DNA of 22,185 nucleotides. It comes from Methylophilales bacterium UBA4017 (GTDB taxonomy: Bacteria > Pseudomonadota > Gammaproteobacteria > Burkholderiales > Methylophilaceae). The DNA lies in assembly GCA_002384685.1 (NCBI GenBank), contig DGAZ01000043.1, positions 7,495 through 29,679 on the forward strand. Reading direction: 5' to 3'. A program made the position numbers and the translations under genes. The stretch's first letter is position 1, and each line of letters starts with the position of its first letter. Of this stretch, positions 7,177 through 14,577 are shown piece after piece. The notes beneath the pieces are model-generated. The model made no database searches. It was not told the DNA's origin and was given only the letters and a program-made list of their open reading frames with translations.

Positions 7177-8283
7177 GTGACATACTATAACCCCGAACCA
7201 AAATATACCCATGGCGACCCTCCTAAAGTGGGGATAATTTTGGCAAACCTCGGCACTCCTGACGCACCCAATGCAAAGGCATTAAGAAAGTATCTTGGCC
7301 AATTCCTAATGGATAGAAGGGTAGTCGAGATACCAAGATTCATTTGGTGCTGGATATTGCATTGTATTATTCTGGTATTTAGACCAAGAGCTTCAGCAAA
7401 AAAATACCAACAAGTTTGGACGTCGAAAGGATCTCCTCTCCTGGTTAACGCTAAAAAACAAAGAGAACTTCTTCGAAAAAAAATAGGTAAGACTCAAAAG
7501 CAGCCAATAGAAGTCGAATTAGGAATGAGTTACGGCAACCCATCAATGAAATCAGCTTTTGATAGTCTTAGGGGGAAAAATTGTACGAAAATTCTTCTAT
7601 TTCCACTTTACCCGCAATACGCAGCTTCGTCTTCTGCATCGGCGATGGATAGCTTGTGGCGCATATTAATGCGGACAAGAAATGTGCCTGAAATACGGAC
7701 TGTTCGTCATTACCATGATCATCCAGCCTATATTGATGCTCTAAAAAAATCAATACTATCCTTCTGGGACAAGCATGGTAAACCTTCAAAACTTATCATG
7801 AGCTTTCATGGAATCCCAAAAAAATCTTTGATGGAGGGCGACCCGTACCACTGCGAATGTCACAAAACAGGAAGGCTTTTAGCTGAAGCACTTAAGTTGA
7901 AAGAGGGTGATTATCAGGTATGCTTTCAATCCAGGTTCGGCCAAGCAGAATGGTTAAAACCTTACTTTTCTGAAGTCATAGAAGCTCTGGGTAAAAGTAA
8001 AGAGAGTTATGTTCAGGTTGTATGCCCAGGTTTTTCCAGTGACTGTCTAGAAACATTAGAAGAAATAAATATGGAAGGTCTGGAAATATTTAAAAGCAAT
8101 GGGGGTATGGATTACAAATATATTCCAGCGCTCAACGATAGTTCCGCGTGGATCGAAGCAATGCAAGAAATTGCTGAAAGCCATATGCATGGATGGATAG
8201 ATTCATCATGGTCAGAAAGCAAACAAAAAAAACAATCTCAAACGACCATCAACCAAGCTAAAAAGATCAAACGAGAATTATGA
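7177..8283 (+). CDS. hemH: Ferrochelatase
   Basis: Ferrochelatase inserts Fe(II) into protoporphyrin IX, the final step of protohaem synthesis. Family motifs are ILANLGTPDAP near the N terminus, the active-site His211 in SFHGIPKKSL, and Glu292 in SDCLETLEEI. The start is GTG, with AAAGGTG overlapping the hrcA stop as ribosome site. The 368 residues exceed E. coli (320). The excess includes a charged Gln/Lys-rich tail after residue about 335 that looks disordered. The stop overlaps the hldD start in an ATGA, so translation is likely coupled. The hrcA-hemH adjacency is common in betaproteobacteria. Confidence 0.96.
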   Translation: MTYYNPEPKYTHGDPPKVGIILANLGTPDAPNAKALRKYLGQFLMDRRVVEIPRFIWCWILHCIILVFRPRASAKKYQQVWTSKGSPLLVNAKKQRELLRKKIGKTQKQPIEVELGMSYGNPSMKSAFDSLRGKNCTKILLFPLYPQYAASSSASAMDSLWRILMRTRNVPEIRTVRHYHDHPAYIDALKKSILSFWDKHGKPSKLIMSFHGIPKKSLMEGDPYHCECHKTGRLLAEALKLKEGDYQVCFQSRFGQAEWLKPYFSEVIEALGKSKESYVQVVCPGFSSDCLETLEEINMEGLEIFKSNGGMDYKYIPALNDSSAWIEAMQEIAESHMHGWIDSSWSESKQKKQSQTTINQAKKIKREL

Positions 8284-9263
8284 TTATTCTGACTGGGGGT
8301 GCTGGCATGATTGGAAGTGTTGCTGCGTGGCATCTTAATACCGTGATGAATAACGATCAATTTGTCATAGTAGATGAACCAATGTCAGCCGAACAGAATA
8401 AAAATATAAGTAAAAGAAAGTACATCGATTTTATTAGTAAAGATGACCTCTCAGGTTACCTTAAGAATAATTCAAAAATAGAAGCTATTATTCATATGGG
8501 GGCTATCAGCGCAACCACGGAGTGCAATTTCAACAACCTCCTAAAATCAAATATTAGATACAGTCAATTTTTATGGTATTGGTGTTCTCAGCACAGTGTC
8601 CCTTTTATTTATGCAAGCTCAGCTGCAACATACGGCATGGGTAATGAAGGTTATCTTGATAGTGAGAGTGAACTATCTTCTCTTAGCCCATTAAATGCAT
8701 ACGGTTATTCTAAGCATTTTTTTGATATGTGGGTTCAAAGCCAAATCAGCTTAGGTTTAGCCAAGCCCCCTCAATGGTGCGGGCTAAAATTCTTTAATGT
8801 CTATGGACCCAACGAATATCATAAAGGAAGAATGGCAAGTGTCGTTTATCATGCCTTTAAGCAATTTCAACAAGACAAAGAAATTAGATTATTTAAAAGT
8901 GGGCATCCAAAATACATGGATGGGATGCAACTTAGAGATTTTATATATGTTAAGGATGCAGTCAGTTGCATTTTTCATTTATTAGCAAATCGCAATGTAT
9001 CAGGCATCTTTAATATAGGTACCGGAAAGGCCCAGTCCTTTAAATCTCTGGCGGAAAGTTTATTGGTAAATTTAGGGCAACCGACCTCCCTTATTAAGTA
9101 TATCGATATGCCCAAAGACCTAAATAACAAATACCAGTACTTCACTCAAGCAGATATTTCTAAATTGCGAAGTACTGGGTATCAATTAAAATTTCACAAT
9201 TTACTTGAAGGTGTAACTGACTATACACAAAACTATCTTTTACAATCTGACCAATATACTTAA
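8280..9263 (+). CDS. hldD: ADP-L-glycero-D-manno-heptose 6-epimerase
   Basis: HldD (RfaD) converts ADP-D,D-heptose to ADP-L,D-heptose for the LPS inner core. It is an NADP-binding extended short-chain dehydrogenase: GGAGMIGS at residues 6-13, YASSAATYG near 111-119, and the catalytic Tyr141 and Lys145 in YGYSK. The family-specific FFNVYGPNEYHKGRMASVV follows. The length of 327 is slightly above E. coli (310). The ATG overlaps the hemH stop by four bases. hldE follows after 35 bases, so both ADP-heptose enzymes are encoded together. Confidence 0.95.
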   Translation: MIILTGGAGMIGSVAAWHLNTVMNNDQFVIVDEPMSAEQNKNISKRKYIDFISKDDLSGYLKNNSKIEAIIHMGAISATTECNFNNLLKSNIRYSQFLWYWCSQHSVPFIYASSAATYGMGNEGYLDSESELSSLSPLNAYGYSKHFFDMWVQSQISLGLAKPPQWCGLKFFNVYGPNEYHKGRMASVVYHAFKQFQQDKEIRLFKSGHPKYMDGMQLRDFIYVKDAVSCIFHLLANRNVSGIFNIGTGKAQSFKSLAESLLVNLGQPTSLIKYIDMPKDLNNKYQYFTQADISKLRSTGYQLKFHNLLEGVTDYTQNYLLQSDQYT

Positions 9264-9298
9264 ATGGTATTCTTAAGCATAACTATAAGGCTATTTTT

Positions 9299-10750
9299 AT
9301 GAAGCAAAAATATACAGATATTATTAAAAATAAATTCAATTCGAAAGGTCAGTGGGGTCTTGTTATCGGAGACGTCATGCTCGATAAGTATATTTTTGGA
9401 GAGGTGACAAGAATATCTCCTGAGGCACCAGTACCAATCCTTGAAAAACAATCAGAATCTTACAGGATGGGTGGTGCAGCAAACGTAGCAGCAAACCTTG
9501 CTGGATTAGGAATAAAAACATTCTTATGTGGCATCGTAGGAGGCGACCATAATGCCCAATTACTTAAAGACTTGTTAAAAAATAAATCGGTCAATCATCA
9601 AGGATTAATAAAAGGAAAGACACTTACCACCACCAAAACAAGAATTATTAGTGGGCAACAACAAATCGTAAGGATTGATGAGGAGGATGCATCTCCATTA
9701 ATATCGCCAATGGACATAAAAAAAATAATGGGTCTAATAAGTAAGAAGCCATCCATTATTATTCTGTCGGACTATGCAAAAGGATTCTTAAGCTTTGTTC
9801 TGACACAAAAGATTATCAAGCTAGCTAATAAATTACATATCCAAGTGCTGGTAGACCCAAAAGGAAATGATATTGAAAGGTATGCCGGGGCAACCATCCT
9901 AACTCCCAATAAAAAAGAAGCATTAGAGCTAACAAGTACAGATATAAATGACGACACGTTGCTAGATAAGCGACTTAAGCTTCTTTGCTCTAAGCATAAA
10001 TTACAATATATCGCTATGACCCAAGGATCCCAAGGCATTAAACTTATAGGCTCAAAAAATTCTTGCGTTATTCCAGCTACCGAATTAAAGCAAGTATTTG
10101 ATGTTTCAGGGGCGGGGGATACTGTGATTGCCGCGCTTGCTGCAGGATTGATAGGTAAAATGACCATTCATGATGCGCTAGAGCTTGCTAACATCGCTGC
10201 GGGGATTGCAATCACAAAAGTAGGTACGGTGCCTGTTGAGGGTCATGAGATTATAAAAGAAATAGAAATTGAACATTCGCAACAAATCAATAAAATTATT
10301 AAGCCCGTTCAGATGGAAAGTTACTTAAGTGACTTAAGGACAGCTGGGTCGAAAATTGGATTTACCAATGGGTGTTTTGATATTCTTCACGCAGGCCATG
10401 TTAGCTATCTCGAGCGCGCTAAAAGTAAGGTGGATCACCTTATCCTTGGACTTAATTCAGACGCATCGGTCAGAGGGTTAAAAGGACCTAGTAGGCCAGT
10501 AGTAAATCAAGAGGACAGAGCTAGAGTTTTGTGCAGTTTAGAGTCTGTTGATGCAGTTATTATTTTTGAAGAGAATACCCCTATTAAACTTATCCAGAAA
10601 ATTAGGCCTGATCTTTTAATAAAAGGAAGTGATTACAAAGTTCATGAGGTTGTTGGGAATAAAGAGGTGAAAAAATGGGGCGGTAAAGTAGAGTTAGTAG
10701 AATTATTAGCGGGAAGAAGCTCTAGCAATATTATCAAAAAAATGTCTTAG
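9299..10750 (+). CDS. hldE: Bifunctional heptose-7-phosphate kinase / heptose-1-phosphate adenylyltransferase
   Basis: This is a fused two-domain enzyme. Residues about 1-320 are a ribokinase/PfkB kinase with substrate loop MGGAANVAANLAGLG and the catalytic DVSGAGDT (Asp274). It makes heptose-1,7-bisphosphate. Residues about 345-483 are a nucleotidyltransferase with TNGCFDILHAGH (His364 and His367), forming ADP-heptose. The total of 483 compares with 477 in E. coli, so both domains are complete. An AAGG ribosome site lies 8 bases before the ATG. The intermediate phosphatase GmhB and the isomerase GmhA are not in the window. The gene converges on the HAD gene with a single base between stop codons. 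Confidence 0.96.
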   Translation: MKQKYTDIIKNKFNSKGQWGLVIGDVMLDKYIFGEVTRISPEAPVPILEKQSESYRMGGAANVAANLAGLGIKTFLCGIVGGDHNAQLLKDLLKNKSVNHQGLIKGKTLTTTKTRIISGQQQIVRIDEEDASPLISPMDIKKIMGLISKKPSIIILSDYAKGFLSFVLTQKIIKLANKLHIQVLVDPKGNDIERYAGATILTPNKKEALELTSTDINDDTLLDKRLKLLCSKHKLQYIAMTQGSQGIKLIGSKNSCVIPATELKQVFDVSGAGDTVIAALAAGLIGKMTIHDALELANIAAGIAITKVGTVPVEGHEIIKEIEIEHSQQINKIIKPVQMESYLSDLRTAGSKIGFTNGCFDILHAGHVSYLERAKSKVDHLILGLNSDASVRGLKGPSRPVVNQEDRARVLCSLESVDAVIIFEENTPIKLIQKIRPDLLIKGSDYKVHEVVGNKEVKKWGGKVELVELLAGRSSSNIIKKMS

Positions 10751-10751
10751 G

Positions 10752-11408
10752 CTACTTAATTAACTCCTTAAGCGCTGTGATTGACTGTACTTTATATTCT
10801 TCACAAACAGACTGCCAATTTTTAAGGTCGGTCCATCCACTAACAAAAATAAAATCGATATTGTATTTTTTAGCTGTTTGAATGTCGTAAAGTGAATCTC
10901 CAAGAAACAATGCTGGCCTCCAGGAATCATCCTTCAGCTCTTGCTCAATAATTTCATGTTTTGATCGAGGGCTACCAAAAATTCCTTCAGGAAAGAAATG
11001 GTTAATTTTTTTATCCGAAAAAAGATACCTCAATTCCTCCTGATCACCTCCGGACGCTACCATCCATTTTTTATTTGGTGTTTGTGCTTTTAATCGGTCC
11101 AGCCCTTCTGCAACGTCACAAGCTTTAAGAAGATTGATAACATTGTTATTGAGATTTTGAATTAATGTTTTCATGCTTTGATTTGAAGGCGTCTGATGTA
11201 ATATTTCCTTTAAAAAATATTTAAATTTAATATTGCGAGAAATGCCAGTTAATTTGACATGATAATCAACCAAAGTGTCAGCCTGTTCTTTTGAAGCGCC
11301 AAATTCTAGTGCTGCATTTCGATATGCTTCAATTTTTTGGAAATTAGAATTTAATACGACTCCATCACAATCAAAGATGATTGTTTGGTAATGATCTAGA
11401 TTAATCAT
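10752..11408 (-). CDS. HAD-superfamily phosphatase, subfamily IA type, substrate unknown
   Basis: All four haloacid-dehalogenase motifs can be seen in 218 residues. They are the nucleophile/acid pair Asp13 and Asp15 (FDCDGVVLNSN), the ASGG of motif II, a Lys in RSKHEI for motif III, and GDSLYD (Asp171, Asp175) for motif IV. An alpha-helical cap lies between motifs I and II, as in phosphoglycolate phosphatase and beta-phosphoglucomutase relatives. It starts 3 bases after the eda stop, so it is the third gene of an edd-eda-HAD operon and may act on a sugar or sugar-acid phosphate. It lacks the zinc-Cys loop and DRDG start of GmhB, so I do not call it the missing heptose phosphatase. Confidence 0.85.
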   Translation of the reverse strand: MINLDHYQTIIFDCDGVVLNSNFQKIEAYRNAALEFGASKEQADTLVDYHVKLTGISRNIKFKYFLKEILHQTPSNQSMKTLIQNLNNNVINLLKACDVAEGLDRLKAQTPNKKWMVASGGDQEELRYLFSDKKINHFFPEGIFGSPRSKHEIIEQELKDDSWRPALFLGDSLYDIQTAKKYNIDFIFVSGWTDLKNWQSVCEEYKVQSITALKELIK

Positions 11409-11411
11409 TTA

Positions 11412-12032
11412 CTACTTCAGGCTACTCGCCTCTTTTGCTAGCCTTGTAATCTGATTCCATTGCTTTGATTCAACTAGATTTTTTGGTGTAAGCCATGTTC
11501 CTCCACAAACAGGAACATTTGGAAGTTTTAAAAAATCAGGTGCTGAATCTATCGTTACGCCGCCAGTTGGGCAAAACATTATGTTGGAAAAAGGACCATT
11601 AAATCCTTTTAAAAGATTAATACCTCCTACAGCCACTGCTGGGAATAATTTCAGGAAATCAAACCCATCATTGTTCGCCATCATTACTTCACTTCCAGTA
11701 GATACTCCGGGTAATAAGGGTAAATTAATTTCCTTGCAAATTGCTCCCATCTCAGAAGTGTAGCCGGGACTCACTGCAAATTGACTGCCAGCAATTTTAG
11801 CATTGGTAGCATCAGCCACTGTTCTTAGCGTTCCTGCTCCCACAATGGCATCAGGTACCTTTGTAGAAATCAATTCGATAGCCTGAAGTGCACATTCGGA
11901 GCGCAATGTAACTTCCAGAACCCGTATGCCTCCTTCCAGCAATGCTTCGGCCATTGGAATAGCCTCATCAATATGATTAATTACTATCACAGGGATTACT
12001 GGTCCAAATGCCGCTAATTCAATTGTTTTCAT
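11412..12032 (-). CDS. eda: 2-keto-3-deoxy-6-phosphogluconate (KDPG) aldolase
   Basis: Eda cleaves KDPG to pyruvate and glyceraldehyde-3-phosphate. It is a class I aldolase, with the Schiff-base lysine Lys128 in FLKLFPA, general base Glu40 in LEVTLRS, and phosphate-binding FCPTGGVT. GAGTLR, FAVSPGYTSEM and PGVSTGSEVM complete the family pattern. The 206 residues match E. coli (213). It is 17 bases behind edd and 3 bases ahead of the HAD gene. In RuMP-cycle methylotrophs this aldolase is the cleavage step for hexose phosphate; that role is inferred from the presumed taxon. Confidence 0.96.
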   Translation of the reverse strand: MKTIELAAFGPVIPVIVINHIDEAIPMAEALLEGGIRVLEVTLRSECALQAIELISTKVPDAIVGAGTLRTVADATNAKIAGSQFAVSPGYTSEMGAICKEINLPLLPGVSTGSEVMMANNDGFDFLKLFPAVAVGGINLLKGFNGPFSNIMFCPTGGVTIDSAPDFLKLPNVPVCGGTWLTPKNLVESKQWNQITRLAKEASSLK

Positions 12033-12049
12033 AAAGTCTCTTTTTTAAT

Positions 12050-13864
12050 TTAAATCCAAGTAATGGCGCCCTCTTCAGCAGATGAAACATTTTTTCTCAT
12101 ACCACTAAAAAGCTCTCTTCCAATTCCATGTCCATTAACCAATTTTTGCTCTTCACTTAAAATATCTGCCACTCTTTCGCTCCAAACACTCTCGTCGACC
12201 ATCACATTTAACGTGCCAACCGCAGCATTTAATCTAATCATATCGCCTTCTCTAATTTTTGCTATGGCTCCACCAGCGGCAGCTTCAGGGCTCATATGTA
12301 TCGCTGCAGGTATTTTTCCAGAGGCACCGCTCATTCTTCCATCGGTCACAATAGCAACCTTAAAACCTTTGTTTTGAATGATTGATAAAGGTGGGGTTAG
12401 TTTATGTAGCTCTGGCATGCCGTTCGATTTTGGTCCCTGAAAACGAACTACCGCAATAAAATCACGCTCCAACTTACCCTCATCAAATGCTTTTAATAGA
12501 TCTTCTTGACCATTAAATATCATGGCCGGCGCTTCAATTAGATGCCTATCCTCAGGAACGGAAGAGATTTTTATTACTGATCTACCGATATTCCCTTTTA
12601 ACAACCTAAGGCCACCAGACTCACTAAAAGGATTGCTTGCCTTTCTTATAATAGTTTCGTCTCCGCTTTGCTCAGGCACATCCGACCAAGTTAATTTTTC
12701 TTTTTCAACTGCTGGTATTTTTGTATAGTCATAAATACCTCCCGACGATACCGTTGCTACATCCGGGTGCATGCAACCATTATCCAACAACTCTCTTATA
12801 ACAAATGCTGGGCCACCGGCATCTTGGAATTGGTTTACATCAGCCGTTCCGTTTGGATAGATGTTGGTAAGTAAGGGTACAGTTTTTGCTAAATCATGGA
12901 AATCAGACCAATCAATACTAATACCTGCAGCGTGAGCTATTGCTACCCAATGAATTAAATGATTTGTTGATCCTCCTGTAGCTAAAAGAGCTGCCATTGC
13001 ATTTATAATGACCTTTTCATTTACCAACTCACCGATCGGCGTCATATTCTCTTGATTAATATTTGCAACTAGCTGACTTACAGCTTCTGCAGTTAGGGCT
13101 TTTCTGGTTCCGTCATAAGGATGTACAAATGCAGAGCCTGGTATATGAAGGCCCATAGCCTCCATAAGCATTTGATTGCTATTTGCTGTCCCGTAAAATG
13201 TACATGTGCCTTCCCCATGATACGCGGCAGATTCGGATTTAAGTAACTCAGCCCTATCAATCTCTCCTTGGGCATATTTTTCTCTTACTTTTGATTTTGT
13301 TGTGTTATCAATACCGGTCGACATAGGTCCTGCAGGAACAAAAATTGTAGGTAAATGGCCGAAGTGAAGAGCTCCAATTAAGAGGCCAGGAACAATTTTA
13401 TCGCATATGCCAAGCATTAGAGCGCCATCAAAAACATCATGCGATAAGCCAACTGCTGCTCCCATTGCTATCGTATCTCTTGAAAATAGACTTAACTCCA
13501 TTCCAGGCTCACCCTGTGTGACACCATCACACATAGCAGGGACTCCCCCAGCAACTTGAACGGTAGCACCAACAGTGGAGGCAACTTCCCTAATAAATTG
13601 TGGATAATTTTCATAAGGCTTATGAGCTGAAAGCATATCGTTGTAAGCCGTTACAACACCAATATTGGGAAGCTTTTGCTCAACAATCTTTAATTTGTCA
13701 TTAGATGGTAAGGCGGCTATAGCATGCGCCACATTTGCACATCCCATACGGTCTGCACCTCTAGCTCTATTCTTCATGGATTCTAGCCGAGCGAGGTAGG
13801 CCTCCCTTGTCGGCTTACTTTTTTCTACAATTCTTTGAGTGATATCCAGTATTAGTGACTTCAT
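12050..13864 (-). CDS. edd: 6-phosphogluconate dehydratase
   Basis: Edd dehydrates 6-phosphogluconate to KDPG. It belongs to the IlvD/Edd iron-sulphur dehydratases: cluster cysteines are Cys112 (AMCDGVTQGEPGM), Cys154 (LGICDKIVPG) and Cys221 (CTFYGTANSNQ). KSNGMPELHKLTPPL and TDGRMSGASGKIPAAIH near the C terminus separate it from sugar dehydratases. The frame is open to a TTG at 13894, but I choose the ATG at 13864. It gives 604 residues (E. coli 603) and the standard N terminus, and the predicted transcript begins near 13890. No strong ribosome site is seen. It is first in edd-eda-HAD and divergent from grpE. Confidence 0.95.
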   Translation of the reverse strand: MKSLILDITQRIVEKSKPTREAYLARLESMKNRARGADRMGCANVAHAIAALPSNDKLKIVEQKLPNIGVVTAYNDMLSAHKPYENYPQFIREVASTVGATVQVAGGVPAMCDGVTQGEPGMELSLFSRDTIAMGAAVGLSHDVFDGALMLGICDKIVPGLLIGALHFGHLPTIFVPAGPMSTGIDNTTKSKVREKYAQGEIDRAELLKSESAAYHGEGTCTFYGTANSNQMLMEAMGLHIPGSAFVHPYDGTRKALTAEAVSQLVANINQENMTPIGELVNEKVIINAMAALLATGGSTNHLIHWVAIAHAAGISIDWSDFHDLAKTVPLLTNIYPNGTADVNQFQDAGGPAFVIRELLDNGCMHPDVATVSSGGIYDYTKIPAVEKEKLTWSDVPEQSGDETIIRKASNPFSESGGLRLLKGNIGRSVIKISSVPEDRHLIEAPAMIFNGQEDLLKAFDEGKLERDFIAVVRFQGPKSNGMPELHKLTPPLSIIQNKGFKVAIVTDGRMSGASGKIPAAIHMSPEAAAGGAIAKIREGDMIRLNAAVGTLNVMVDESVWSERVADILSEEQKLVNGHGIGRELFSGMRKNVSSAEEGAITWI

Positions 13865-13896
13865 ATATATATGTATTATTTTAATTACAGCCAACC

Positions 13897-13926
13897 ATTA
13901 TCGATGAAAGCATTGCCTGAAGTCAA
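13897..13926 (-). promoter_or_regulatory. Probable sigma-70 promoter of edd-eda
   Basis: On the minus strand TTGACT (13926-13921), 18 bases, then GATAAT (13902-13897). Transcription would start near 13890, about 25 bases before the ATG. A T/A-rich tract with nine consecutive Ts on this strand (13941-13933) lies just upstream of the -35 and could serve as an UP element. Confidence 0.5.
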
Positions 13927-13951
13927 ATTTATAAAAAAAAATGGGGATTGA

Positions 13952-13979
13952 CTTGAAATTATAACTTTGATCTCCATAT
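13952..13979 (+). promoter_or_regulatory. Sigma-32 (heat-shock) promoter of grpE
   Basis: CTTGAAA (13952-13958), 13 bases, then CTCCATAT (13972-13979), against the RpoH consensus CTTGAAA-N13-CCCCATNT; only one position differs. Start would be near 13987, 24 bases before the ATG. TTGAAA, 18 bases, TATTAA in the same place could also serve sigma-70 at basal level. Confidence 0.72.
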
Positions 13980-14010
13980 TAACTTCGTATTAACTTTTTG
14001 AAAAAAAATA

Positions 14011-14508
14011 ATGGCTAAAAAAGAAACCAAACAACAAACCAAAAATATTGAGGCTGAGGCATTAGGCCAGTTTCTTGAAATGGAGCAACAGGTAAAAGAA
14101 TTAGAAGCGGCTGTTCTTTATTCTAAGGCTGAGGCTGAAAATGCGAGGAAAAGGGCGCTGGAAGACATAGAGAAAGCAAGAAAGTTTGCAGTCGAAAAAT
14201 TTAGCCTAGAGATCCTTTTAGTGAAAGATAGTTTAGATGCAGCTTTATCTATCGATCAGGCGTCACTTGAAAGCTTTAAAGACGGTGTAGACCTAACCTC
14301 AAAGCAACTAATAAATATTTTCGCTAAGTTTAATATTGAAGAAATTAACCCAATTGGTGAAATTTTTGATCCAAATTTTCACCAGGCCATGTCTATGGTT
14401 GAGTCCGAAGAAGAGTCAAATAAAATATTAACGGTTATGCAAAAAGGCTACAAATTAAATGACAGGGTTTTAAGACCTGCATTAGTTATGGTTTCAAAAG
14501 GAAAGTAA
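14011..14508 (+). CDS. grpE: Hsp70 nucleotide exchange factor GrpE
   Basis: GrpE releases ADP from DnaK. Residues about 15-75 form a long Glu/Lys/Ala helix (the dimer coiled coil, with AEAENARKRALEDIEKARKF). The beta domain follows, with the signature FDPNFHQAMSMVE and the C-terminal GYKLNDRVLRPALVMVSKG. The 165 residues are within the family range, slightly short of E. coli (197), because the disordered N terminus is brief. No Shine-Dalgarno is evident before the ATG. It is first in the grpE-dnaK-dnaJ cluster, and dnaK has its own promoter right after the grpE stop. Confidence 0.96.
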   Translation: MAKKETKQQTKNIEAEALGQFLEMEQQVKELEAAVLYSKAEAENARKRALEDIEKARKFAVEKFSLEILLVKDSLDAALSIDQASLESFKDGVDLTSKQLINIFAKFNIEEINPIGEIFDPNFHQAMSMVESEEESNKILTVMQKGYKLNDRVLRPALVMVSKGK

Positions 14509-14510
14509 GG

Positions 14511-14538
14511 CTTGAAAAATAAATATATAGCCCCATTT
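14511..14538 (+). promoter_or_regulatory. Perfect-consensus sigma-32 promoter of dnaK
   Basis: CTTGAAA (14511-14517), 13 bases, CCCCATTT (14531-14538): every consensus position of the RpoH promoter is met. It begins 2 bases after the grpE stop codon and predicts a start near 14546, with a leader of about 32 bases that includes AAGGA before the dnaK ATG. It lets dnaK be induced independently of, and more strongly than, grpE. Confidence 0.87.
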
Positions 14539-14577
14539 ACAGTTTTATCAGAATCTTTTATTTAAGGAAAATAAAAA

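Noticed and set aside
10752..11408. HAD gene as GmhB, the missing heptose bisphosphatase
   Set aside because: It lacks the zinc-binding cysteine loop and the DRDG motif of GmhB and is on the opposite strand, in the eda operon.
13865..13894. Longer edd starting at TTG 13894
   Set aside because: It would begin at or before the predicted transcription start near 13890; the ATG at 13864 gives the family's normal N terminus.
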